This document shows, piece by piece, positions 14,781 to 23,257 of a stretch of 44,037 bases of DNA; position 1 is the stretch's first letter, and each line of letters begins with the position of its first letter. A model generated the notes under the pieces. It saw nothing but the letters and a program-made list of their open reading frames with translations. It made no database searches and had not been told where the DNA came from. This DNA is from Shewanella decolorationis S12 (lineage in GTDB: Bacteria; Pseudomonadota; Gammaproteobacteria; Enterobacterales; Shewanellaceae): assembly GCF_000485795.1 (NCBI RefSeq), contig NZ_AXZL01000024.1:1-44037 (forward strand), written 5' to 3'. The translations under genes and the position numbers were made by a program.

Positions 14781-15728
14781 CTAGAGCCAGTGTTTACGCT
14801 TAAAGAAGAAATATGTCCCTGCAGCACTGGCGAGCATCATCAATATCGCCATAGGATAACCATATTGCCAACCTAACTCCGGCATACCATGGAAGTTCAT
14901 CCCGTAACTGCTGGCAATCAACGTGGGCGGCAGAAAGACCACGGCCGCAACCGAGAAGATTTTAATGATCTTATTCTGCTGTAAACCACTGAAACCCATG
15001 GCGGCATCGAGCAGAAAGTTTAACTTATCGAAGATAAACTGGCTGTGGGGCATTAACGACTCGATATCCGAAAGCATTTCCCGCAAATCTTTTAAATGTT
15101 CATCCGACAACTGCCCGCGGTAATACCTTTGCATATAACGCAGTGAGCGCTGAGTATCGAGCAAACTTAACCGAATTTTACCGTTAGAGTCTTCCTGCAA
15201 GGTAATAAGCTTGAACACATCATCGAGCTCTTCGCTCTCGAAAACTTGCTCACCGACATTTTCAAGCACTGTGTAGACGTCTTCAATCAAGTCGGAGAGA
15301 TAATCCACTTTAAGATTAAACAGTTCGAGAAACAATTCCTGCGGGGTTGAGACTTCTAAACGACCAAGGCGTAAATAGTTACGTAATAAACGGATCAGGC
15401 CGACATCTTCCTCACGTATGGTCAACAGGAAATTACTGCGCAGGTTAAAGGAAACGTTGACGCCCCGCACGTCTTGCCCTACGCGCTGAGGGAATAATGA
15501 GTTGATATGTAAGCCGTCGCTGTTTTGGTAAAAACGCGCCGAGGCCTCAATCTCGTTGATATCTTCTTCGTCGGGGACTTCTTCAACAGAAAAACGACTT
15601 AACCATTCTCGCTCTGCATCATCAGGTTTATAGAGATCCAACCATATGGTCGACGCTGGAATACTGTCTTGTGTGTTAATTTCAGTGGCCGTCAGTTGAC
15701 GGTTTTCGTAGACATAGGCAGTAATCAT
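14781..15728 (-). CDS. corA: Magnesium/cobalt transporter CorA
   Basis: This 315-residue CorA/MIT family channel has a long cytosolic N-terminal domain rich in acidic residues (for example EEVPDEEDINEIE) and two C-terminal transmembrane helices. The signature YGMNF closes TM1, followed by the periplasmic loop HGMPELGWQYGYP and the basic tail FFKRKHWL. The length and motif match canonical CorA (about 316 residues in E. coli). It forms a homopentamer in the inner membrane for Mg2+ uptake. The ATG at 15728 has AGGAGGA about six bases upstream. A magnesium transporter a few genes from a phoPQ-type system is suggestive, but they are not in one operon. Confidence 0.93.
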   Translation of the reverse strand: MITAYVYENRQLTATEINTQDSIPASTIWLDLYKPDDAEREWLSRFSVEEVPDEEDINEIEASARFYQNSDGLHINSLFPQRVGQDVRGVNVSFNLRSNFLLTIREEDVGLIRLLRNYLRLGRLEVSTPQELFLELFNLKVDYLSDLIEDVYTVLENVGEQVFESEELDDVFKLITLQEDSNGKIRLSLLDTQRSLRYMQRYYRGQLSDEHLKDLREMLSDIESLMPHSQFIFDKLNFLLDAAMGFSGLQQNKIIKIFSVAAVVFLPPTLIASSYGMNFHGMPELGWQYGYPMAILMMLASAAGTYFFFKRKHWL

Positions 15729-15854
15729 GTGTCCTCCTGAAAAAAACTTAAGCTAAAAAGTCCACTTAAGTGCAGGCTAAAAAATTGTCGCTAGTTTAAC
15801 GCATAACTTAGTAATGAAAAGGCGAGAGCGATAAATTCATAAAATAAATCTGTT

Positions 15855-16217
15855 TTAGTCTTCCAATATCTCTAGCCGCTCCGCATTAGAAAATCGAATA
15901 TGTACTCCTTCAACCGTCACCATTTTGGCCTCAGAGATATCCCCTTTGCGCGCCTTATAGACGCCGGAGAGTACGCCGGCTGGGGACACTATGGTCACAG
16001 TCACGACCTTATGCTGATCCCGCCAATACCAAACACTGTAGCCTAGAAGGCTGAGTCCCAGCAGTAAAAATGCACCCCGCATGCCATATCGACGCCAGAG
16101 ACTTGGCATAGCAGGAACATTCACTGTGGCTATGGCTTTAGCGTTAGGTTCACGCTTAGCCAGCAACAAAATCCCCATAATAATTACGGCTAAGGTAAGC
16201 AGCAGTTTTGTTAACAA
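15855..16217 (-). CDS. Small hypothetical two-span membrane protein
   Basis: This 120-residue protein is not one I recognise. A first hydrophobic helix covers about residues 4-20 and a second about 49-66 (GAFLLLGLSLLGYSVWYW). They are separated by a basic, proline-containing loop, and a soluble beta-rich domain of about 50 residues follows (VVTVTIVSPAGVLSGVYKAR to the end). The layout suggests an anchored domain displayed on one side of the inner membrane. It is on the corA strand, 126 bases upstream of corA, with no clear terminator between, so it may share a transcript. No function is proposed. Confidence 0.65.
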   Translation of the reverse strand: MLTKLLLTLAVIIMGILLLAKREPNAKAIATVNVPAMPSLWRRYGMRGAFLLLGLSLLGYSVWYWRDQHKVVTVTIVSPAGVLSGVYKARKGDISEAKMVTVEGVHIRFSNAERLEILED

Positions 16218-16348
16218 GATACACTCCAGAGGGGGCAGACTTGTCGAATTATACTCGATATGCCTAAAAGGAAACTGTCATTAAGATCAAGCTTATGCAA
16301 CTCTTATATAAGGTATTTGTGCTTAAGCTTGATGAGAGAATAGCGTAA

Positions 16349-16530
16349 TACCAATCGTATTAACTATCTGTTCATTCAGAGTGAGTTAAACAGGCTTTAG
16401 ACAAGGCGAAGGCTTGAAGGCACAGTGGCGCTCTGTCCAAAGCCTTAAACGCAGTATAAAGCCCGTTCAACCCCGCCCTTCGGGAGCCTCACAGGCATCT
16501 GAACTGATTAGATATTTAATGTGATTGGTA
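16349..16530. mobile_element. MITE-like repeat with 38-bp imperfect terminal inverted repeats
   Basis: The ends read TACCAATC (16349-16356) and GATTGGTA (16523-16530), and the inverted similarity extends inward about 35 bases with a handful of mismatches (for example ATTAACTATCTG against ATTAAATATCTA). TAA flanks both sides (16346-16348 and 16531-16533), a likely target duplication. The 182-bp interior has no coding frame and contains GC-rich stretches. Elements with ATACCAATC ends are widespread in Shewanella and related genomes. It fills most of the 338-bp gap between the P-loop kinase and the small membrane protein. Confidence 0.75.
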
Positions 16531-16555
16531 TAACAAGATGACAAACAAAGTGAGC

Positions 16556-17005
16556 TTAAAAATCCTCAAACTGTTTTGCCATTCGTCGAATTTGCGTTAA
16601 CGGCACGCGATGGCGATTACGCTCGGCGCACAACTTTTGATGTGCATCGTCTAATGGTTCACCGATCAACACAATACGAACTTGATAACCGAGCGCTTTA
16701 GCCGCGGCCTCGTATGCCATGTACTCCCAGCGGCAGAGATTAGTATTATCACAAATCACAATAGGCTGGTCATTGCTGAGTGCTTGAATAAATGCCGTTA
16801 AATTACGTTGGTGGTATTCGGAAAGTTTTTTCGCATCGAATCGGTACACCTCTCCCTCGTAGAAAAAACTGTCGGTCGAAAAAATACCACCTTGGCGGAT
16901 ACGCAACGCATCTTCTAACGGTAGATTAGCGACAAACTGCTCAACCCAATGGGATTTACCGCTCCCCGGCAATCCCCGCATAATAATAGCGAGTTTTTGC
17001 GTCAT
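16556..17005 (-). CDS. P-loop kinase / AAA_33 ATPase
   Basis: This 149-residue protein has a Walker A motif near its start (GLPGSGKS, residues 11-18), a STDSFF segment like the polynucleotide-kinase/NEDD4BP2-type P-loop fold, a Walker B-like strand IVICDNTN, and an arginine-rich lid (LCAERNRHRVP) typical of nucleotide or nucleic-acid kinases. It is about the length of a minimal kinase domain with no fused module. The substrate cannot be deduced; a polynucleotide 5'-end, nucleoside or small molecule is possible. The ATG lies 7 bases after the cobB stop, so the two genes form an operon, which raises the possibility that it acts on a product of NAD+ metabolism. Confidence 0.78.
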   Translation of the reverse strand: MTQKLAIIMRGLPGSGKSHWVEQFVANLPLEDALRIRQGGIFSTDSFFYEGEVYRFDAKKLSEYHQRNLTAFIQALSNDQPIVICDNTNLCRWEYMAYEAAAKALGYQVRIVLIGEPLDDAHQKLCAERNRHRVPLTQIRRMAKQFEDF

Positions 17006-17012
17006 CCGTTAA

Positions 17013-17747
17013 TCACTCATTCGGCAAGTCTGAGCCAATGACTTGTCCGGCCAAAATGGTCTCGACCAGTTTAGGTACTATATCACCCGCTTTACCAGTT
17101 AAATGATATTGAAACTGACTGTGTCTATCGGGCGAGACTAAATTGACCTCCACTGTTTGCGCGCCATGATGATTGGCCGTATCGACAAACCCAGCCGCCG
17201 GATACACTGTGCCCGACGTACCAATGGCAATGAATAAATCGCAGTTATCGAGTGCATCATGAATTCTGTCCATCCCTAACGGCATTTCACCAAACCACAC
17301 CACATGGGGACGTAGTCTTTGTGCGGGAATGCAGCAGGTACAGCAATTATTGGGGCCGAAGGGTTCTCTTAATAAGAAGGTTTGACGCGAGCGTGGGCAG
17401 CGACCTTTAGACAATTCACCATGCATATGCAATAAGCGTCTTGAGCCAGCACGCTCATGTAAATCATCAATATTCTGAGTCACAACCAATAATTGACCAG
17501 AAAATTCCGCCTCTAATTTGGCTAAAGCAAGATGCGCCGCATTGGGCATCACTGTGCCACTGTGCAACTGCTCCCAACGACTGTTATAAAATCGCTCAAC
17601 CAGTTCGGTATCGCGGGCATAACCTTCGGGTGTCGCCACGTCTTCAATATGGTGCTCTTCCCACAAACCATCTTGATCACGAAAGGTACGTAATCCCGAT
17701 TCAGCCGAAATGCCCGCGCCAGTTAACACCACAATATGCTGGTACAT
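17013..17747 (-). CDS. cobB: NAD+-dependent protein deacylase CobB (sirtuin)
   Basis: This 244-residue sirtuin removes acyl groups from lysines using NAD+. The Rossmann motif GAGISAESGLRTFR, TQNIDDLHERAG with the catalytic region, MHGELSKGRCP, PHVVWFGE and the C-terminal NAD-contact GTSGTVYPAAGF are all present. The FYNSR segment supplies Tyr and Arg three residues apart, the class III signature that permits desuccinylation and demalonylation. The zinc cysteines are unusually clustered (CP followed by CCTCC). I moved the start from 17780 to the ATG at 17747 because GGAAG lies seven bases upstream and the protein then starts MYQHIVVLTGAG. It lies next to the succinyl-CoA-producing block, and the P-loop kinase follows after seven bases. 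Confidence 0.93.
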   Translation of the reverse strand: MYQHIVVLTGAGISAESGLRTFRDQDGLWEEHHIEDVATPEGYARDTELVERFYNSRWEQLHSGTVMPNAAHLALAKLEAEFSGQLLVVTQNIDDLHERAGSRRLLHMHGELSKGRCPRSRQTFLLREPFGPNNCCTCCIPAQRLRPHVVWFGEMPLGMDRIHDALDNCDLFIAIGTSGTVYPAAGFVDTANHHGAQTVEVNLVSPDRHSQFQYHLTGKAGDIVPKLVETILAGQVIGSDLPNE

Positions 17748-17921
17748 ACCGCTTCCTTTTATTGTAATTATTCTGTCCATTGTCCCGAATTTTTACATTC
17801 GTGAACATTATTCCTTGGTATAACCTTACAAAAACTATGCTTGAATTGCCGCAATTTATTGCAATTTCGCGCTAAGAGACACAATTTATCTGCATATAGA
17901 CTCATAAAGCTAGAACAAAGG

Positions 17922-17950
17922 TTTAAGTTTTTAATTTGACCCCCTATAAT
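17922..17950 (+). promoter_or_regulatory. Candidate sigma-70 promoter for fur
   Basis: A perfect TATAAT stands at 17945-17950, about 50 bases before the fur start, with a weak TTTAAG at 17922-17927 giving 17-base spacing. I see no convincing Fur box around it. Confidence 0.4.
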
Positions 17951-18003
17951 GGCATTCACTATCCACGGATGAACCTATTGGTTCTGCAATCAAGAGATTA
18001 GCA

Positions 18004-18435
18004 ATGACAGATGGAAATCAAGCGCTCAAAAAAGCCGGTTTGAAAATCACCCTGCCACGAGTCAAGATCCTCGAACTGATGCAAGGACCTGAAAACCAAC
18101 ATATCAGTGCAGAAGACTTATACAAGAAACTGCTCGATTTAGGTGAAGAAATTGGTCTAGCAACAGTTTACCGTGTATTAAACCAGTTTGATGATGCTGG
18201 TATCGTATCTCGCCACCACTTCGAAAGTGGCAAAGCGGTATTCGAGTTATCGACTCAACACCACCACGATCACTTAGTTTGCCTTTCCTGTGGCAAAGTG
18301 ATTGAGTTTTCAGATGAAGTGATTGAACGTCGCCAAGACGAGATCGCCAGCAAGTACAACATTAAACTGACCAACCACAGCTTATATTTGTACGGTCATT
18401 GCACCAACGATAAGTGCGATCATAACGACGAGTAA
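18004..18435 (+). CDS. fur: Ferric uptake regulator Fur
   Basis: This 143-residue protein matches Fur throughout. It has an N-terminal winged helix (MTDGNQALKKAGLKITLPR, EEIGLATVYRVLNQFDDAGI) and a C-terminal dimerisation/metal domain with the HHHDHLVC motif, the CxxC zinc site in VCLSCGKV and the second cysteine pair in GHCTNDKCDH. With Fe2+ it represses iron-acquisition genes by binding the Fur box. The start codon is preceded by AGAGAT. The gene is monocistronic with its own terminator. The nearby sdh and gltA genes hold iron-sulphur or respiratory components, but direct control is not visible here. Confidence 0.97.
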   Translation: MTDGNQALKKAGLKITLPRVKILELMQGPENQHISAEDLYKKLLDLGEEIGLATVYRVLNQFDDAGIVSRHHFESGKAVFELSTQHHHDHLVCLSCGKVIEFSDEVIERRQDEIASKYNIKLTNHSLYLYGHCTNDKCDHNDE

Positions 18436-18478
18436 GCAGATTTAGCTCAATCTGGATATCAACCAGACAGGCCTAATT

Positions 18479-18506
18479 AAAAACCAGCCATCTAGGCTGG
18501 TTTTTT
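18479..18506. terminator. Bidirectional terminator between fur and the GNAT gene
   Basis: A 9-bp stem, AAACCAGCC with GGCTGGTTT, has a 5-nt loop, six T residues on the plus side and an A run on the left that serves as T tract for the minus strand. Confidence 0.9.
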
Positions 18507-18526
18507 GTTGGAACGCTCAAGCACTG

Positions 18527-19024
18527 TTAGAGCAGCTTTGCGTACACATTCACTTTATGCCCCATAAACTCGCTAGGTTCACGCCAATGCATTCCTATGC
18601 TTTTAGCTACGCCTTCAGAGCCAATGTTACCCTCTAGGATCAATGCAATGATTTGCGTAATACCAAACTGCGGGAACACGCTAATTGCCGCTTGAGCAGC
18701 TTCGGTACCAATCCCCTTGCCCCAATACTCGGGAAAATAGCGATAGCCAATTTCGACTTCATTATATTCAGGAATAAACTTTGGTCCGCAAAAGCCAATC
18801 ACTTTATTATCGGCTTTATGCTCGACGGCCCAGCGTCCAAACCCACGCTGCTGATAATCCTGCGAAATCACGTTATGGAATAGCTCCCGCGCCTGCTCAC
18901 GATCAGTAAAAGGTACGGTTGGAATGTATTTCAACATCGCAGGGTTACTGTTCATTAAATAGAGGGCATCGATATCCTGCTCAGTAAATGGTCTGAGTAT
19001 TAAACGCTCTGTTTGTATAATCAT
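18527..19024 (-). CDS. RimJ/RimL-type GNAT N-acetyltransferase
   Basis: This 165-residue protein has the RimJ/RimL-type (PF13302-like) GNAT layout: the N-terminal strand IIQTERLILRPF, NPAMLKYIPT, GRWAVEHK, the acetyl-CoA loop EYWGKGIGTEAAQA (GxGxGT/A form) and GNIGSEGVAKSIGMHW at the end. Such proteins acetylate N-terminal amines of proteins or antibiotics, but the substrate is unknown. It is convergent with fur, sharing a terminator, and about 50 bases downstream of rnk on the same strand. It is unrelated to the shorter GNAT at the left end. Confidence 0.85.
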   Translation of the reverse strand: MIIQTERLILRPFTEQDIDALYLMNSNPAMLKYIPTVPFTDREQARELFHNVISQDYQQRGFGRWAVEHKADNKVIGFCGPKFIPEYNEVEIGYRYFPEYWGKGIGTEAAQAAISVFPQFGITQIIALILEGNIGSEGVAKSIGMHWREPSEFMGHKVNVYAKLL

Positions 19025-19073
19025 ATTGGCTTCCTTGATATTGCCCTCTACACACTAATATCCAGAGCTGCGA

Positions 19074-19481
19074 TTAACGGTGAAAGTCACCGCTTCGCTC
19101 TGGCTGATACATAATTTCTTCGATACGTACTTTGACCATTGAGCCACCAGGGCCTGGCCACTCAATTTCATCCCCTTGTGATAAACCCAATAAAGCACTG
19201 CCCACGGGCGCGAGGATAGAAATGGTGCCCTCACCTGCCGCATCCTTGGGATAAACTAACCGTAAGCAGAAGGTATCTTGACTGGATGACACGCTAAATT
19301 TTACTTCAGAGTTCATCGTCACCACATTCCCTGGCATTTGCGCTGCGGGCACAATATCGGCTCGGTCGAGTTCCGCCTCCAATGCCGCACGCCCTGGGAA
19401 GGCGTTCGCCGGTAATGACTCCAGCAGACGCTCGATTCTTTCTAAATCGATTTCTGAAATAATAATCTTTGGTGTATTCAC
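19074..19481 (-). CDS. rnk: Nucleoside diphosphate kinase regulator Rnk
   Basis: This 135-residue protein has an N-terminal coiled-coil-like segment (IDLERIERLLESLP, about 10-45) and a C-terminal GreA/GreB-like FKBP-fold domain (about 50-130, with PKDAAGEGTISILAPVGSALLGLSQGDEIEWPGP). This is the architecture of Rnk, which binds RNA polymerase near the secondary channel without the Gre acidic fingertip residues. The start is GTG at 19481-19479, with GAGGGA about nine bases upstream. The length agrees with E. coli Rnk (136 residues). The GNAT gene follows on the same strand. Confidence 0.92.
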   Translation of the reverse strand: MNTPKIIISEIDLERIERLLESLPANAFPGRAALEAELDRADIVPAAQMPGNVVTMNSEVKFSVSSSQDTFCLRLVYPKDAAGEGTISILAPVGSALLGLSQGDEIEWPGPGGSMVKVRIEEIMYQPERSGDFHR

Positions 19482-19815
19482 TGTCTTTCCCTCGTGTAAA
19501 TAGATGCCCCTTAGGGTTAAACATCTGTGCTGGCCTATCCTCCCCCAATGGGATAAACCGATAAAAAAATACGCTCGCAGCTTAATGCCGCAACCGCGTG
19601 ATAATTAAGTACAAGATTTATTGCAGAACAGCCGTGGTGCTTTAAGCGCAGGGCTTAGGGTTGTGGCTCTACTCGTGTATTCATACATCAATCAGGTGAT
19701 GACGCCCGTAGAGAAACCCAATCTAACCCTTTGTAACTCAAAATGCTAGCCTAGGCAGCGTTAGCTTGCCCATTCTCACACTTTACTGCTCGGCACTCGC
19801 TAACAGACGCGCAAT
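19482..19815. other. Noncoding gap between rnk and sucD terminator
   Basis: I see no gene, repeat or hairpin in this stretch of about 330 bases. It presumably holds the rnk promoter, but I could not pick one convincingly. The sucD terminator lies at its right-hand end. Confidence 0.6.
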
Positions 19816-19840
19816 AAAAAAGGCGCCTTAGGCGCCTTTT
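19816..19840 (-). terminator. Intrinsic terminator of the sdh-suc operon
   Basis: A perfect 10-bp stem, AAAAGGCGCC with GGCGCCTTTT, has a TTA loop. On the minus strand it is followed by six T residues and stands 19 bases after the sucD stop. Confidence 0.92.
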
Positions 19841-19858
19841 CGTGTGTTAACGGTTAGA

Positions 19859-20731
19859 TTACCAACCCGTTTTAGCACGCAGCGCTTTGCCGATATCCGC
19901 TAACGAGCGGACAGTTGTCACGCCCGCGGCTTCTAATGCAGCAAATTTGTCAGCAGCAGTACCTTTACCGCCAGCAATGATCGCACCCGCGTGACCCATA
20001 CGCTTACCAGCAGGAGCAGTTACACCCGCGATGTAAGACACAACTGGTTTAGTCACGTTAGCTTTGATGTAAGCAGCCGCTTCTTCTTCAGCAGTACCAC
20101 CGATTTCACCGATCATCACGATGGCTTCAGTCTGTGGATCGTTTTGGAACATTTCCAATACGTCGATGAAGTTAGTACCTGGGATTGGGTCACCACCAAT
20201 ACCTACGCAAGTAGATTGGCCGAAACCTTCGTCAGTCGTTTGCTTAACCGCTTCATAGGTCAGCGTACCTGAACGAGAAACGATACCCACTTTGCCTTTT
20301 AAGTGAATGTGTCCTGGCATAATACCAATCTTACATTCACCTGGGGTGATAACACCTGGACAGTTTGGACCGATCATGCGAACGCCAGTTTCTTCTAGCT
20401 TCACTTTCACTTCCAGCATATCCAGTGTTGGGATACCTTCAGTGATACAAACGATCAGCTCAATACCACCGTCGATTGCTTCAAGGATTGCATCTTTACA
20501 GAAAGGAGCAGGAACGTAGATAACAGAAGCAGTCGCGCCAGTGGCAGCCACAGCGTCTTTCACAGTGTTGAACACTGGCAGACCTAAGTGCTCAGTACCG
20601 CCTTTACCTGGAGATACACCACCGACCATTTGCGTACCGTAATCGATAGCTTGTTGAGAGTGGAAAGTACCTTGACCACCGGTAAAGCCTTGGCAGATTA
20701 CCTTGGTATCTTTGTTAATTAATACAGACAT
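19859..20731 (-). CDS. sucD: Succinyl-CoA synthetase alpha subunit
   Basis: This 290-residue protein catalyses, with SucC, the substrate-level phosphorylation step succinyl-CoA to succinate. The CoA-binding Rossmann domain is seen at the start ([16 protein letters not shown], with the GKGG motif at about residues 40-44), and the phosphohistidine lies in [18 protein letters not shown]. The length matches E. coli SucD (289). Its ATG overlaps the sucC stop as TAATG, indicating translational coupling. It is the last gene of the block and is followed by a strong terminator. Confidence 0.97.
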   Translation of the reverse strand: MSVLINKDTKVICQGFTGGQGTFHSQQAIDYGTQMVGGVSPGKGGTEHLGLPVFNTVKDAVAATGATASVIYVPAPFCKDAILEAIDGGIELIVCITEGIPTLDMLEVKVKLEETGVRMIGPNCPGVITPGECKIGIMPGHIHLKGKVGIVSRSGTLTYEAVKQTTDEGFGQSTCVGIGGDPIPGTNFIDVLEMFQNDPQTEAIVMIGEIGGTAEEEAAAYIKANVTKPVVSYIAGVTAPAGKRMGHAGAIIAGGKGTAADKFAALEAAGVTTVRSLADIGKALRAKTGW

Positions 20732-21897
20732 TATTTGCCCTCCGCAGCTTTAACTACTTGCTCAGCCGCATCAGTCAGACTGTTAGCTGCAATGATATCA
20801 AGACCTGATTTAGCTAATACTTCACGGCCTAATTCAGCGTTAGTACCTTCTAAACGCACTACAACGGGAACTTTAACGCCAACTTCTTTAACAGCGCCAA
20901 TGATACCTTCTGCGATCATGTCACAACGTACGATACCACCGAAGATGTTAACCAGAACGGCTTTCACATTGCTGTCAGACAGAATGATCTTGAATGCTTC
21001 AGCAACACGTTCTTTAGTCGCGCCACCTCCTACGTCGAGGAAGTTAGCTGGCTTGCCACCGTGCAGGTTAACGATGTCCATAGTACCCATCGCCAGACCA
21101 GCGCCGTTCACCATACAACCTACGTTTCCGTCCAGCGCAACATAGTTCAGTTCGAACATTGCAGCGTGAGCTTCACGGGCGTCGTCTTGAGATGGATCGT
21201 GCATTGCTTTAATTTTTGGTTGACGGAACAGTGCGTTACCATCGATACCAATTTTACCGTCTAAGCAGTGCAGGTTACCTTCAGTGGTGATAACCAGTGG
21301 GTTGATTTCCAGCAGAGCGAAATCGTGATCAACGAACATAGTCGCCAGACCCATGAAGATCTTGGTGAATTGCTTCATTTGAGTTGGGTTTAAGCCCAGT
21401 TTGAAGCCAAGATCACGTGCTTGGTATGGTTGAGGACCAGTCAGTGGATCGATGATCGCTTTGTGAATGAGTTCTGGCGTTTCTTCTGCCACTTTCTCAA
21501 TCTCAACACCACCTTCAGTTGACGCCATGAACACTACGCGACGGGTAGCGCGGTCAACTACTGCACCTAAGTACAGTTCGTTAGCGATGTCGGTGCAGCT
21601 TTCTACTAAAATTTTAGCAACCGGCTGACCTTTCTCATCAGTTTGATAAGTCACCAGATTTTTGCCTAACCAGTGTTCGGCAAAGGCTCTGATTTCTTCT
21701 TTATCGCCAGTGACTTTAACGCCACCCGCTTTACCGCGGCCGCCTGCGTGTACTTGACACTTAACAACCCATAAATTTCCGCCAATACGGCCTGCCGCTT
21801 CTACAGCTTCTTGGGCTGTATCACATGCAAAACCTTCTGACACTGGTAAACCATATTCGGCAAATAGGGATTTTGCCTGATACTCATGCAAATTCAT
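20731..21897 (-). CDS. sucC: Succinyl-CoA synthetase beta subunit
   Basis: This 388-residue protein has an ATP-grasp N-terminal region ([36 protein letters not shown]) and the C-terminal CoA-ligase Rossmann domain ([39 protein letters not shown]). It supplies nucleotide and succinate binding to the SucCD complex. The length equals E. coli SucC. The 118-base gap to sucB is longer than the others in the block and could hold a minor processing or promoter site, but no signal stands out. The stop overlaps the sucD start. Confidence 0.97.
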   Translation of the reverse strand: MNLHEYQAKSLFAEYGLPVSEGFACDTAQEAVEAAGRIGGNLWVVKCQVHAGGRGKAGGVKVTGDKEEIRAFAEHWLGKNLVTYQTDEKGQPVAKILVESCTDIANELYLGAVVDRATRRVVFMASTEGGVEIEKVAEETPELIHKAIIDPLTGPQPYQARDLGFKLGLNPTQMKQFTKIFMGLATMFVDHDFALLEINPLVITTEGNLHCLDGKIGIDGNALFRQPKIKAMHDPSQDDAREAHAAMFELNYVALDGNVGCMVNGAGLAMGTMDIVNLHGGKPANFLDVGGGATKERVAEAFKIILSDSNVKAVLVNIFGGIVRCDMIAEGIIGAVKEVGVKVPVVVRLEGTNAELGREVLAKSGLDIIAANSLTDAAEQVVKAAEGK

Positions 21898-22015
21898 GAT
21901 GATCTATCCGTATACTTCTAATCAAATCCAACTGGCCCCACGGGGCCAGTCACGAGGGTATGTCTGACGCTTGTCTTTAACTAACAGGCTAAACTTTATC
22001 GTTTAGCGCGTTAGA

Positions 22016-23209
22016 TTATAGGTCAAGTAGCAGACGAGTTGGGTCTTCCAAGAAGTCTTTAATGGCGACTAAGAAGCCAACTGACTCACGGCCATCGATA
22101 ATACGATGGTCATATGAGAGAGCTAGGTACATCATGGGCAGGATTTCCACCTGACCATTCACTGCCATTGGGCGATCTTTAATGGCATGCATGCCTAAAA
22201 TCGCGCTTTGTGGCAGGTTTAAAATTGGGGTAGACATCAGAGAGCCGAATACACCACCGTTAGTCACGGTGAAGTTACCGCCAGTCATATCAGCCACAGT
22301 CAGCTTGCCATCGCGGCCTTTGATCGCCAGATCGCGGACTGCTTTTTCGATATCAGCTAGGCTCATAGTATCGGTATCACGCAATACTGGAGTGACCAGA
22401 CCACGAGGAGTCGATACCGCGATGCTGACGTCGAAGTAGTTGTGGTAAACAATATCATCACCGTCGATTGACGCGTTTACTTCTGGGAAGCGTTTCAGCG
22501 CTTCGGTTACCGCTTTCACGTAGAAAGACATGAAACCTAAACGGATACCGTGGCGCTTTTCAAAGATATCTTGATATTGCTTACGGATATCCATGATTGG
22601 CTTCATGTTCACTTCGTTGAACGTCGTGAGCATTGCAGTAGAGTTTTTCGCTTCTAATAAACGGTTAGCGATAGTCTTACGTAAACGAGTCATTGGAACA
22701 CGTTTCTCGCTACGACCCGCAGCGAGTGGTTGTACCGCAGGAGCCGCAGGGGCAGCAGCTTTAGGCGCAGACTTGATAAAGGCTTCAACGTCTTCTTTAG
22801 TGATACGGCCACCGACACCAGTGCCCTTCACTTTGCTCGCATCAACATTGTGCTCAGCCAGTAAACGACGTACTGATGGGCTTAATGCATCGTTAGACTC
22901 TTCAGTTGCAGCAGCGGCAACAGGTGCAGCAGCTTCAGCTTCGGCTTTAGTCACTTCTTGACCAGAAACCGCACCCGCGATGAACTTAGCAATCACTTGC
23001 TCGCCCAGAACGGTGTCGCCTTCTTGGAACAGGAACTCACCGATGTGACCATCTTCTGGTGCAACCACTTCCAGTACGACTTTGTCAGTTTCAATATCAA
23101 CCAGATTTTGATCACGAGAAACTTGCTCACCCACTTTTACGTGCCAAGTGGCGATAGTTGCATCGGCAACAGATTCTGGCAGTACGGGTACCTTGATTTC
23201 GATACTCAT
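22016..23209 (-). CDS. sucB: 2-oxoglutarate dehydrogenase E2 (dihydrolipoyl succinyltransferase)
   Basis: This 397-residue protein has a single N-terminal lipoyl domain with the lipoylated K43 in [12 protein letters not shown], and an alanine-rich linker. A peripheral-subunit-binding domain follows ([33 protein letters not shown]), then a catalytic domain ending with the active-site His-Asp motif [12 protein letters not shown]. It forms the 24-mer core of the 2-oxoglutarate dehydrogenase complex; the E3 subunit is not in this window. It starts 48 bases after sucA. Confidence 0.97.
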   Translation of the reverse strand: MSIEIKVPVLPESVADATIATWHVKVGEQVSRDQNLVDIETDKVVLEVVAPEDGHIGEFLFQEGDTVLGEQVIAKFIAGAVSGQEVTKAEAEAAAPVAAAATEESNDALSPSVRRLLAEHNVDASKVKGTGVGGRITKEDVEAFIKSAPKAAAPAAPAVQPLAAGRSEKRVPMTRLRKTIANRLLEAKNSTAMLTTFNEVNMKPIMDIRKQYQDIFEKRHGIRLGFMSFYVKAVTEALKRFPEVNASIDGDDIVYHNYFDVSIAVSTPRGLVTPVLRDTDTMSLADIEKAVRDLAIKGRDGKLTVADMTGGNFTVTNGGVFGSLMSTPILNLPQSAILGMHAIKDRPMAVNGQVEILPMMYLALSYDHRIIDGRESVGFLVAIKDFLEDPTRLLLDL

Positions 23210-23257
23210 GAAAAACGATCCTTTTTTATAAAATGTCTATTACTACAGTCTTAGCTA

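Noticed and set aside
17768..17959. Minus-strand frame of 63 codons between cobB and fur
   Set aside because: No RBS, low-complexity translation, and it covers the fur promoter candidate.
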